From NCBI GenBank assembly GCA_903823025.1, contig CAIJRK010000052.1, forward strand, positions 1-46,563: DNA of 46,563 nucleotides, written 5' to 3'. This document shows, piece by piece, positions 1 to 8,935 of this stretch. Source of the stretch: an uncultured beta proteobacterium (GTDB lineage: Bacteria; Pseudomonadota; Gammaproteobacteria; Burkholderiales; Burkholderiaceae_C). Below the pieces are notes generated by a model. That model was given only the letters and a program-made list of their open reading frames with translations. It did no database searches and was not told the DNA's origin. Numbering within the stretch: the first letter of the stretch is position 1; each line of letters starts with the position of its first letter. Both the position numbers and the translations under genes were made by a program.

Positions 1-79
1 CCATCAGACGAATGGCGCGCCGATTACGTCTGGGGTCGCCCAGATCGAGACTTTCAAATTCAGTGACAGCCCAACTCAT
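1..79 (-). CDS. IS4-family (Tn5-like) transposase, N-terminus only
   Basis: Reading the minus strand from an ATG at 79 gives about 26 residues beginning MSWAVTEFESLDLGDPRR and then NRRAIRLM, open to the window edge. The WA..EF...DLGDPRRNRR pattern is that of the Tn5-type transposase N-terminal DNA-binding domain, which contacts the IS end. The matching IS end lies 43 bases upstream, as expected for a transposase gene placed just inside its element. Catalytic DDE residues would be outside the window, so intactness cannot be judged. Confidence 0.7.
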   Translation of the reverse strand, partial: MSWAVTEFESLDLGDPRRNRRAIRLM

Positions 80-140
80 TTTTATCACCCGCTATTAAAT
101 ATGTAGCATAACGCATGGGGGACTTGTGTATAACGTGATG
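1..140 (-). mobile_element. End of an IS4/Tn5-family insertion sequence, cut by the window edge
   Basis: The last 19 bases of the element (122-140), read on the minus strand from outside inward, are CATCACGTTATACACAAGT. Their inner 12 bases are identical to the Tn5/IS50 outside end (TTATACACAAGT). A transposase reading frame begins 43 bases further in and runs off the window. The end sequence and the direction of the gene agree on where the element stops. If it makes 9-bp duplications like its family, the right-hand copy would be ggcttacat at 141-149; the other copy lies outside the window. Confidence 0.75.
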
Positions 141-421
141 GGCTTACATCAACCACACAACTGCAGGAGTTATGCAGAGTTTCCCTAGGTGTTCAGGCCC
201 GTGGAGCCAAATAAAAAGGCCGTACCCATTACAGGTACGACCTTCAAGCAATCTCGGCTTCAAAACTCAAACTATCAACGCATTAGGCTAATGCGCAGGA
301 TCTAAATCCGTAGAATTTGGAAGAGGCGACACCTCTCCCAAATAAATTCTATTCCCCTGAAGGGCAAGGATTCAAACCAGCGTTAGTTTTAAATGAGAAA
401 TACGAATGTGCCGTGGGCAAA
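141..421. other. Non-coding stretch between IS end and groEL
   Basis: No coding region is supported here. It contains the probable groESL terminator (208-244, described separately). Nearer groEL, a second imperfect hairpin at about 315-350 pairs TTTGG.AGAGG with CCTCT.CCAAA and has no clear T-run. Nothing else was recognised. Confidence 0.5.
208..244 (-). terminator. Probable rho-independent terminator of groESL
   Basis: On the minus strand a stem of AAGGTCGTACC pairs with GGTACGGCCTT (one mismatch) around a short loop at 216-244. It is followed by TTTATTT at 208-215. It lies 178 bases beyond the groEL stop codon, before the IS, so it would end groESL transcription and shield it from the IS. 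Confidence 0.65.
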
Positions 422-2095
<1,674 letters not shown>

Positions 2096-2129
2096 TCAGT
2101 TAATTAATTAAAAAGCAAGGCGTGAGAAA

Positions 2130-2420
2130 TTATTTCTCGACAACAGCGAACAGGTCGTCTTCTTTCATGACGAGCAACTCATCGCCGTCAACCTTGACGG
2201 TTTGGCCGCTGTACTTGCCGAACAACACGCGGTCGCCGACTTTGACAGCCATCGGGCTAACTTCGCCCTTGTCGTTTTTCTTGCCTGGACCCACAGCCAA
2301 GACTTCGCCTTGATCGGGCTTTTCAGCTGCGCTGTCAGGAATGACGATGCCGGAAGCGGTTTTGGTTTCGTTTTCAACGCGTTTGACAATCACGCGGTCG
2401 TGCAGAGGACGAAGTTTCAT
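2130..2420 (-). CDS. groES: Co-chaperonin GroES (Hsp10)
   Basis: The 96-residue heptameric lid protein of the GroEL machine starts [14 protein letters not shown]. It carries the mobile loop region ([16 protein letters not shown], about residues 17-32) that docks onto GroEL, and ends in DDLFAVVEK. Length and sequence are fully typical. It has a good ribosome binding site (AGGAGCTCCC region, minus strand) and is the first gene of groESL. The CIRCE operator and promoter lie about 107-160 bases upstream. Confidence 0.98.
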   Translation of the reverse strand: MKLRPLHDRVIVKRVENETKTASGIVIPDSAAEKPDQGEVLAVGPGKKNDKGEVSPMAVKVGDRVLFGKYSGQTVKVDGDELLVMKEDDLFAVVEK

Positions 2421-2526
2421 GGGAGCTCCTTTTGGATTTAAAACAGGGGTTAAAAATTAAGCGTGTCAACTTCAAAAAGCGGTCACGCCGTCATTTAAAG
2501 AGAAAGGCTGAGAGAACAGAAGTTCA

Positions 2527-2553
2527 TTGGCACTCAACTCTTACGAGTGCTAA
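2527..2553. promoter_or_regulatory. CIRCE operator (HrcA binding site)
   Basis: The sequence is TTGGCACTC, nine bases (aactcttac), then GAGTGCTAA. This matches the CIRCE inverted repeat TTAGCACTC-N9-GAGTGCTAA with one substitution. CIRCE is the target of the HrcA repressor, which is released on heat stress. It sits about 107 bases before groES, directly downstream of the predicted -10 box. Confidence 0.93.
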
Positions 2554-2581
2554 TGATAAGGGCATTTGCCAATGTTTCAAG
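2553..2581 (-). promoter_or_regulatory. groESL promoter with sigma-32-like and sigma-70-like readings
   Basis: On the minus strand CTTGAAA (2575-2581) is followed after 12 bases by CCCTTATC, resembling the sigma-32 heat-shock consensus CTTGAAA-N12/14-CCCCAT. The same stretch also reads as sigma-70: TTGAAA, 16 bases, TATCAT (2553-2558). The CIRCE element starts at the end of the -10 box, so HrcA would block initiation there. The promoter assignment is inferred from motif matches. Confidence 0.6.
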
Positions 2582-2600
2582 GCAATGCCGATTCAGAAAT

Positions 2601-3056
2601 TTACCAACCCCAGAGCAAACGCTTGGCAATCCAGCCCGTCTGACCACCTGAGCGCTCAACTTGAACCCAGTCAGATTTTTTACCACGGGTGCGGAGCAAT
2701 TCAACGTGTTCGGCCTTGCCGATGATGGGGTGCTGCGTGCCTGGCCCTTGACGGATATTAGTGACTTTGGCTTTAACCACATGGTGAGGAACGGTCTGCG
2801 TCAGCGAGCGGGCTACCCAGCCGCGATCATTTTCAAAGTCGCGCACCTGCAGCCAGCTGCCTTGACGCTTGAGCACTTGCAAGGGGTAACCTTTGTCCAG
2901 CTCCCATAGAATTTTGGCCGTGGTGCTAGGTCCGGCGCGCATATTGACGGTGGAGCCTTTGATGCTGACCATTTCCTGCGCCAGAACGGGGGTCATGACG
3001 ATTAAAAAGAGACTGACTGAGGCAGTAATTCTTTTTATTTTTGTTCTCAAATTCAT
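2601..3056 (-). CDS. Exported bacterial SH3-domain protein
   Basis: This 151-residue protein has an N-terminal signal peptide (MNLRTKIKRITASVSLFLIV..TPVLAQE, probable cleavage after VLA-Q or nearby). Two consecutive SH3b domains follow, each with the RxGP pattern: VNMRAGPST near residue 37 and TNIRQGPGT near residue 100. Such domains usually bind the cell wall or partner proteins in the periplasm. An ATG 21 bases further upstream is in frame, but AGGAG lies 10 bases before the ATG at 3056, so that start was chosen. It ends GWIAKRLLWGW. The specific role is unknown. Confidence 0.85.
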   Translation of the reverse strand: MNLRTKIKRITASVSLFLIVMTPVLAQEMVSIKGSTVNMRAGPSTTAKILWELDKGYPLQVLKRQGSWLQVRDFENDRGWVARSLTQTVPHHVVKAKVTNIRQGPGTQHPIIGKAEHVELLRTRGKKSDWVQVERSGGQTGWIAKRLLWGW

Positions 3057-3166
3057 TCCGCGAAAACTCCTGTGCATTAGCTGAGAGCACAGTCTAATTT
3101 GTTTGAGTTTTTACAAAGCGCAAACGATTGGCATAGTCTTACGCTGCGTAATGAATGAGGCAGAAT

Positions 3167-3874
3167 TTAAAGCACGTAGCGCAGGATGGCGATGTAGTGA
3201 CAGGCGCTACCTGCGAGTACAAACAGGTGCCAGATGCCGTGTGCGTGGGGCAGTCGCTTGTCGAGTACAAAAAAGATAATACCAACGGTGTAAAACAGGC
3301 CGCCAGCGCCAACCCAGGCAAAACCCGCCGGACCCAGTATCTGCAACAGAGGCACCAGCGCCCCAAGGGCGACCCAGCCCATCACGACGTAAATCACCAC
3401 TGACAGGGTGCGTGAGCTTTTTTGAGGTCTGAGTTCTTGCAGAATGCCAAAGGCGGCCAGTGCCCAGATCAAACCCAGCAGCGACCAGCCCCAAGGGCCA
3501 CGCAGCGTGACCAGACAAAATGGGGTGTAACTGCCAGCAATCAGCAAATAGATGCTGTGATGGTCGAGCTTGCGAAGAATGTTTTTAGCGCGGCCTTGTA
3601 CGCTGTGATAAGCCGTTGAAAAGCTGTAGAGCAGCACCAGCGTGATGCCATAAATCGAGACACTCGTCACTTTCCACGGATCGCCATCCAGCACGGCCAG
3701 CACGATAAGTGCCAAGGTGCCTACCAGCGCCAATATGGCGCCCAAGAGGTGAGTTAATGCGTTGAACTTTTCGCCGTAATACATGGGGTTATTTTTTGGG
3801 GTGTGGAGAGATGGGTCGTCAGGTGGACGCAGCCCTTGCCATTGATCTGGCTGAAGGTTTGTTACTCTTATCAT
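3167..3874 (-). CDS. Hemolysin III / PAQR-type (YqfA-like) membrane protein
   Basis: The polytopic inner-membrane protein has 235 residues (205 if it starts at the later ATG at 3784, MYYGEKFNALTHLLG). It has about seven hydrophobic segments and the family's conserved polar residues: an early E..N..TH (EKFNALTHLLG), S..YH (SFSTAYHSVQ), LDH.SIY (RKLDHHSIYLLIAGSYTP) and a final H..WH with H.IA (HAHGIWHLF, SACHYIAIL). The family is related to eukaryotic PAQR receptors and alkaline ceramidases. The three His groups probably bind zinc. Despite the name, haemolytic activity is rarely shown. Neither start has a clear ribosome binding site. Confidence 0.85.
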   Translation of the reverse strand: MIRVTNLQPDQWQGLRPPDDPSLHTPKNNPMYYGEKFNALTHLLGAILALVGTLALIVLAVLDGDPWKVTSVSIYGITLVLLYSFSTAYHSVQGRAKNILRKLDHHSIYLLIAGSYTPFCLVTLRGPWGWSLLGLIWALAAFGILQELRPQKSSRTLSVVIYVVMGWVALGALVPLLQILGPAGFAWVGAGGLFYTVGIIFFVLDKRLPHAHGIWHLFVLAGSACHYIAILRYVL

Positions 3875-3998
3875 AGAGTGATGCTGGCGAGTTGGTTGAC
3901 CAGCCTGCCAAATTCAGGTTGTGTTAAGTTTTTTTAAACTCACATCAGTTCTAAAGTTTTTAGAAGAGATAATATGCAGCATTAAAAAAATTAAAAAA

Positions 3999-4027
3999 TT
4001 GACAATAGCAGGGATTTTTAATTTATA
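3999..4027 (+). promoter_or_regulatory. Strong sigma-70-like promoter of the H-NS-like gene
   Basis: A perfect TTGACA (3999-4004), 17 bases, then TTTATA (4022-4027), embedded in very AT-rich DNA. Transcription would begin near 4034, about 10 bases before the GTG start at 4044. AT-rich DNA around an hns-family promoter fits autoregulation by the protein, which is an inference. Confidence 0.7.
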
Positions 4028-4043
4028 GAGTTAGGTGTTAGTC

Positions 4044-4358
4044 GTGAATAATTTAATTGAAATCCAAAATCAGATAGAACAGCTGCAAAAGCAGGCCCAT
4101 GAAATCAGGACGCAAGAGTTTGATAAAGTTGTCCAGGAAATTCTGGTCAAGATGACAGCTTATGGCATTACTTTAAAAGACCTTGATGCCGTCAAAGGAC
4201 GTTCGCGCAAGGGCAGTTCATCTGCAACCAAGCCAGCCGCCGCCAAATACAGAGGTCCCAATGGAGAAACCTGGAGTGGTCGGGGCTTGACGCCGCGTTG
4301 GCTCACGGCGCTGTTGTCACAAGGTCAAACCAAAGAACAGTTTTCCATTAACGACTAA
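4044..4358 (+). CDS. H-NS-family nucleoid-associated protein
   Basis: This 104-residue DNA-binding protein has an N-terminal helical oligomerisation region (NNLIEIQNQIEQLQKQAHEI..). A basic Ser/Lys-rich linker (GRSRKGSSSATKP) follows, then the C-terminal AT-tract-binding domain YRGPNGETWSGRGLTPRWL, matching the H-NS core pattern TW.G.GR.P. Such proteins silence AT-rich or acquired genes and compact DNA. The GTG start at 4044 is chosen because TAGGTG precedes it by six bases. A GTG at 4035 is in frame but would sit on the predicted transcription start. It is a single-gene unit with its own promoter and terminators. Confidence 0.88.
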   Translation: MNNLIEIQNQIEQLQKQAHEIRTQEFDKVVQEILVKMTAYGITLKDLDAVKGRSRKGSSSATKPAAAKYRGPNGETWSGRGLTPRWLTALLSQGQTKEQFSIND

Positions 4359-4376
4359 TAGATAAATTGATACTGA

Positions 4377-4400
4377 TTGGTTTTCAACCAACCATTTTTC
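4377..4400 (+). terminator. Small hairpin with T-run after the H-NS-like gene
   Basis: TTGGTT-ttc-AACCAA followed by ccATTTTTc, starting 18 bases after the stop codon. The stem is short (6 bp), but the placement and T-run fit a weak intrinsic terminator ahead of the stronger one at 4412. Confidence 0.45.
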
Positions 4401-4411
4401 GGTATGTCAGG

Positions 4412-4452
4412 CAAGCCGCCTGCGTGGTGATCATGCAGGCGGCTTGTTATCT
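4412..4452 (+). terminator. Strong intrinsic terminator after the H-NS-like gene
   Basis: A perfect 12-bp stem, CAAGCCGCCTGC with GCAGGCGGCTTG, encloses an 11-base loop and is followed by TTATCT. It separates the H-NS-like gene from argB, so argB needs its own promoter. Confidence 0.75.
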
Positions 4453-4471
4453 ATATAGACTGACACATTGA

Positions 4472-5504
<1,033 letters not shown>

Positions 5505-5604
5505 AAAAAATCGGATGAACGTTGGGAGTCATTAGCGATTTAACATTTTCAAAATGTGCAAATTCTGCTATGCGAGAATCGAAAATTCTTTTGCCTAGTG
5601 CCCC

Positions 5605-6285
5605 ATGTCCGACGCTAAAACTACTATCTTTTCTGCTACTTCTCGCGAAAACGCGTGCGCACCTGAACCGATGACTTTGGTTCGCAAGCGCCCTAAACCC
5701 GGCGAGCGCCGGGTACAAATACTGCAGGCCTTGGCCGCTATGCTGGAGCAACCCGGCATGGAGCGCGTCACCACCGCCGCTTTGGCCGCCCGTCTTGAGG
5801 TGAGTGAGGCAGCGCTGTACCGCCACTTTGCCAGCAAGGCGCAAATGTACGAGGGGTTGATTGAGTTCATTGAACAGACCGTGTTTTTGCTGATCAACCA
5901 GATTAATGCGCGTGAAAGTACCGTCGGCGTGAGGGACGCTGCGTCGGGCACGCGTCAAGCGGGCAAAGTCATTGCCATGCTGATGCAGTTCGCTGAAAAG
6001 AATCCAGGCATGACGCGCGTTATGGTGGGCGACGCCTTGGTTTTTGAAAACGCCCGCTTGCAGGATCGCATGAACCTGTTTTTTGACAAGATTGAAGCCA
6101 CGCTTAGACAAACGCTGAGGGGGGCCACCGCGTTGAGCGATTCGGCAACCCCCGGTCTGGATGCCCAAGTGCAGGCGTCTGTCATGACGGCTTTTTTGAT
6201 CGGGCGTTTGCAGCGTTACACCCGGTCAGGTTTTCGGTGTTTGCCTTCAGAACACCTAGATGCCAGCCTGGTTTTGATACTTTAA
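5605..6285 (+). CDS. slmA: Nucleoid occlusion factor SlmA (TetR family)
   Basis: This 226-residue DNA-binding protein belongs to the TetR fold. The family role is binding chromosomal sites and blocking FtsZ assembly over the nucleoid. After a variable N-terminus comes RKRPKPGERRVQILQALA (about residues 27-44), then the HTH TTAALAARLEVSEAALYRHFASKAQMYEGLIEFIE, which is near-diagnostic for SlmA. Its position right after argB recurs in Burkholderiales. The start at 5605 has no obvious ribosome binding site; an internal ATG at 5671 would still keep the HTH. A hairpin terminator overlaps the stop codon. Confidence 0.9.
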   Translation: MSDAKTTIFSATSRENACAPEPMTLVRKRPKPGERRVQILQALAAMLEQPGMERVTTAALAARLEVSEAALYRHFASKAQMYEGLIEFIEQTVFLLINQINARESTVGVRDAASGTRQAGKVIAMLMQFAEKNPGMTRVMVGDALVFENARLQDRMNLFFDKIEATLRQTLRGATALSDSATPGLDAQVQASVMTAFLIGRLQRYTRSGFRCLPSEHLDASLVLIL

Positions 6286-6314
6286 TAACACGCGGGTAAA
6301 CCCGGTTATTTTCT
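6284..6314 (+). terminator. Likely terminator of argB-slmA
   Basis: AATAAC (6284-6289) and CGGG pair with CCCG and GTTATT (6305-6310), with a small bulge, followed by TTCT. It starts at the slmA stop codon. The stem is modest and the T-run short, so it is a tentative call. Confidence 0.5.
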
Positions 6315-6322
6315 AGGAGAAA

Positions 6323-6376
6323 ATGCCTAGAACTCGCCGCAAGCTGATTCGGACTCGCCAAATAGTTGCAAAATAG
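6323..6376 (+). CDS. Possible 17-residue Arg-rich leader peptide
   Basis: A CTAGGAG ribosome binding site sits four bases before an ATG opening a short frame, MPRTRRKLIRTRQIVAK, with five Arg and two Lys. Its stop codon overlaps the first half of the palindromic operator before tetR. The Shine-Dalgarno sequence is better than that of tetR itself. No homology is recognised. It could be a translated leader, a small protein or chance. Confidence 0.3.
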   Translation: MPRTRRKLIRTRQIVAK

Positions 6377-6388
6377 AACGGTCGTTCT
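6375..6388. promoter_or_regulatory. Palindromic operator, probable TetR-regulator site
   Basis: AGAACG-gt-CGTTCT is a perfect 6-bp inverted repeat with a 2-bp centre, 12 bases before the start of the TetR gene. Sites of the type GAACGnnCGTTC are common for TetR regulators of beta-oxidation genes. Autoregulation and control of the whole fad-like operon are inferred from its position. Confidence 0.6.
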
Positions 6389-6400
6389 TTTCTGTTAACT

Positions 6401-7114
6401 ATGTCCACTTCTGAAAACCCCGTCCTTTCTGCCCGAACCCATCCGCGCCCAAGTGCACGCGCGGGCCATGCTTTGCACAAAGGGCAGCAAACCAAACAAG
6501 TCATTGTCGATGCCGCCCTCCAACTCGCCACCGAAATTGGATTGGAAGGCCTGAGTATTGGCGCCTTGGCCGAGGTGACACACATGAGTAAGTCAGGTGT
6601 TTTTGCGCATTTTGGCTCACGCGAAGAGCTGCAAATTTCTGTTGTTCATGCTTATTACGCCCGGTTTTTTGAAGAAGTTTTTTTACCCGCCATGACGCAC
6701 GAGCGTGGTTTGCCGCGTGTTAAAGCCTTGTTTGATAACTGGATGAAACGCGTGGCCGTTGAGATTCATTCGGGCTGCATCTTCATCAGTGGTGCCGTCG
6801 AGTTTGATGACCGAACCGGCCCGGTGCGCGATGCCCTCGCCAGTGCGGTCAAAACATGGCTGGCCGCGATGCACCGCGCCGTCGTTCAAGCTAAAACGCA
6901 AGGCCATCTGCACCCCGAGGCCGATGAAGAGCAAATGGCTTTTGAGATGCACGGACTCATTTTGGCCTTGCACTATGAAGCCCGGTTTTTGAAAAACCCG
7001 ATTTCTATCGCACGCGCCAACCAAGGTTTTGAAAATATTCTCAGGCGTTACGGCCAGCCCGTTGCGGCCGACTCAGCACATTCATCCTCATCTATCTCAC
7101 CCCTCAAGGAGTAA
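6401..7114 (+). CDS. TetR/AcrR-family regulator of the beta-oxidation operon
   Basis: The 237-residue regulator has an N-terminal HTH (TKQVIVDAALQLATEIGLEG..SIGALAEVTHMSKSGVFAHFGSREELQ, about residues 30-77). The C-terminal ligand-binding domain ends in a Ser-rich tail. It lies only five bases before the acyl-CoA dehydrogenase gene, whose ribosome binding site AAGGAG overlaps its stop codon, so the genes are co-transcribed. The effector is probably an acyl-CoA or fatty acid, as for FadR/PsrA-type TetR proteins; this is inferred from context. The start codon has no clear ribosome binding site. Confidence 0.85.
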   Translation: MSTSENPVLSARTHPRPSARAGHALHKGQQTKQVIVDAALQLATEIGLEGLSIGALAEVTHMSKSGVFAHFGSREELQISVVHAYYARFFEEVFLPAMTHERGLPRVKALFDNWMKRVAVEIHSGCIFISGAVEFDDRTGPVRDALASAVKTWLAAMHRAVVQAKTQGHLHPEADEEQMAFEMHGLILALHYEARFLKNPISIARANQGFENILRRYGQPVAADSAHSSSSISPLKE

Positions 7115-7119
7115 TCAAC

Positions 7120-8916
7120 ATGCCTATCTACACCCCGCCTTTGCGTGACATGCAGTTTGTGATGCACGAAGTGCTCAACGTGGTTGACGATTTCAAGGCC
7201 ATGCCGCAACACGCCGACATGGATGCCGACACCCTGAATGCGGTGCTGGAGGAGGGCGGTAAATTTGCGGCTGATGTCGTTTTTCCGCTCAACATCAGTG
7301 GCGACACCGAAGGCTGCACGATCAATCAGGCGACCCATACCGTGACGACGCCCAAAGGCTTCAAAGAAGCGTATGCCAAGTACGTCGAAGGCGGCTGGGC
7401 GGCACTCGGTTGCGCCCCCGCTTTTGGGGGTCAGGGTTTGCCGCTGGTGGTGAATCAGATGTTTTACGAAATGCTCAACAGCGCCAATCAGGCGTGGGCC
7501 ATGTATCCCGGCCTGACGCAGGGTGCGTACACCGCCCTGCGCGCCCACGGCACCGAAGCGCAAAAACAGACCTACCTGCACAAGATGACCAGCGGCGAGT
7601 GGACCGGTTCGATGTGCCTGACCGAAGCCCATTGCGGCACCGATCTGGGCCTGATGCGCACCCAAGCCAAACCGCAGGCGGATGGCACCTACAAACTCAC
7701 TGGCAACAAGATTTTTATCAGCGCCGGTGAACACGACATGGCGGACAACATCATTCATTTGGTGCTGGCCCGCTTGCCCGATGCGCCGCCGGGCATCAAG
7801 GGTGTGAGCTTGTTTATCGTGCCCAAGTTTCTGGTGAACCAAGACGGCAGTCTGGGCGAACGCAACGGTATTTATTGCGGCGGTCTGGAGCACAAAATGG
7901 GGCTTCACGGCAGCGCCACAGCGCAGATCGTGCTCGACGGTGCGGTCGGCACGCTGGTGGGTCAGCCCAACAAAGGCATGAACGGCATGTTTGTGATGAT
8001 GAATGCCGCACGTCTGGGCGTGGGCAATCAGTCTTTGGGTCTGACTGAAGTGGCGTATCAAAACGCGCTGGCTTACGCCAAAGATCGCCTTCAAATGCGC
8101 TCGCTCGCCGGCCCCAAAGCCAAAGACCAACCCGCTGACCCCATCATCGTTCACCCCGACGTGCGCAAGATGTTGCTCACGGCCAAAGCCTATGCCGAGG
8201 GCGGTCGGGCCTTGATGAGTTTCAGTTCCATGTTGATGGAAAAAGAGCTGAACCACCCGGATCAGAAAGTGCGCCAAGAGTCCGGCGACATGCTGGCGCT
8301 GCTCACGCCCATCGTCAAAGCCTTCATCACCGACAACGGCTGGACGGCCACTTCCGGCTGTCTGCAGGTGTTCGGCGGGCACGGCTATATCAAGGAGTCA
8401 GGCATGGAGCAGTTGGTGCGCGATGCCCGCATCAACATGATTTACGAGGGCACCAACACCATTCAGTCGCTGGATTTGTTGGGCCGCAAAGTGCTGGGCA
8501 ATAACGGCGCGACGCTGCGCAAGTTTGGCAAGCTGGTCGCTCAACTGGTGGAAGAAGAAGGGGTGAACGAGAAGATGGCCGAGTTCATCACGCCGATTGC
8601 GATTCTGGGCGACCAAATGACCAAGTTCACCACCGAAATTGGCTTCAAGGGCTTGCAAAATCCTGATGAAGTGGGCGCGGCGGCGGTGGACTATTTGCGC
8701 GTGGCCGGGCATTGGGTCTTTGGCTACTTTTGGGCGCGCATGGCGCAAGTGGCGCTGCGTGAAATCGCGACAGGCAACCCCGATCCGTTCTACCTGGCCA
8801 AGCTGCAGACGGCCCGTTTTTACTTTGCCAAACTGTTCCCCGAAACCGCCACGTTGATGCGCACTGCCCGCGCCGGTAGCCGCGTGTTGATGGACACGGA
8901 TGCCGCCTTGGCTTAA
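7120..8916 (+). CDS. Acyl-CoA dehydrogenase (FadE-like, ~600-residue type)
   Basis: This 598-residue FAD enzyme introduces the trans-2 double bond in acyl-CoA, step one of beta-oxidation. It belongs to the long form with an extra C-terminal domain. Visible are the N-terminal helical domain, the FAD/substrate motif MCLTEAHCGTDLG (165-177), the central beta domain, and VFGGHGYIKESGMEQLVRDARINMIYEGTN (417-446). Within the last, Glu443 is the expected catalytic base. Translation starts after a strong AAGGAG. The next gene starts 19 bases downstream. Chain-length preference cannot be read from the sequence. Confidence 0.93.
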   Translation: MPIYTPPLRDMQFVMHEVLNVVDDFKAMPQHADMDADTLNAVLEEGGKFAADVVFPLNISGDTEGCTINQATHTVTTPKGFKEAYAKYVEGGWAALGCAPAFGGQGLPLVVNQMFYEMLNSANQAWAMYPGLTQGAYTALRAHGTEAQKQTYLHKMTSGEWTGSMCLTEAHCGTDLGLMRTQAKPQADGTYKLTGNKIFISAGEHDMADNIIHLVLARLPDAPPGIKGVSLFIVPKFLVNQDGSLGERNGIYCGGLEHKMGLHGSATAQIVLDGAVGTLVGQPNKGMNGMFVMMNAARLGVGNQSLGLTEVAYQNALAYAKDRLQMRSLAGPKAKDQPADPIIVHPDVRKMLLTAKAYAEGGRALMSFSSMLMEKELNHPDQKVRQESGDMLALLTPIVKAFITDNGWTATSGCLQVFGGHGYIKESGMEQLVRDARINMIYEGTNTIQSLDLLGRKVLGNNGATLRKFGKLVAQLVEEEGVNEKMAEFITPIAILGDQMTKFTTEIGFKGLQNPDEVGAAAVDYLRVAGHWVFGYFWARMAQVALREIATGNPDPFYLAKLQTARFYFAKLFPETATLMRTARAGSRVLMDTDAALA

Positions 8917-8935
8917 TCAAATTTCAGGAACCCAC

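Noticed and set aside
7048..8382. Long minus-strand open frame opposite the acyl-CoA dehydrogenase
   Set aside because: The plus strand encodes a clear dehydrogenase with catalytic motifs; the antisense frame has no recognisable features.
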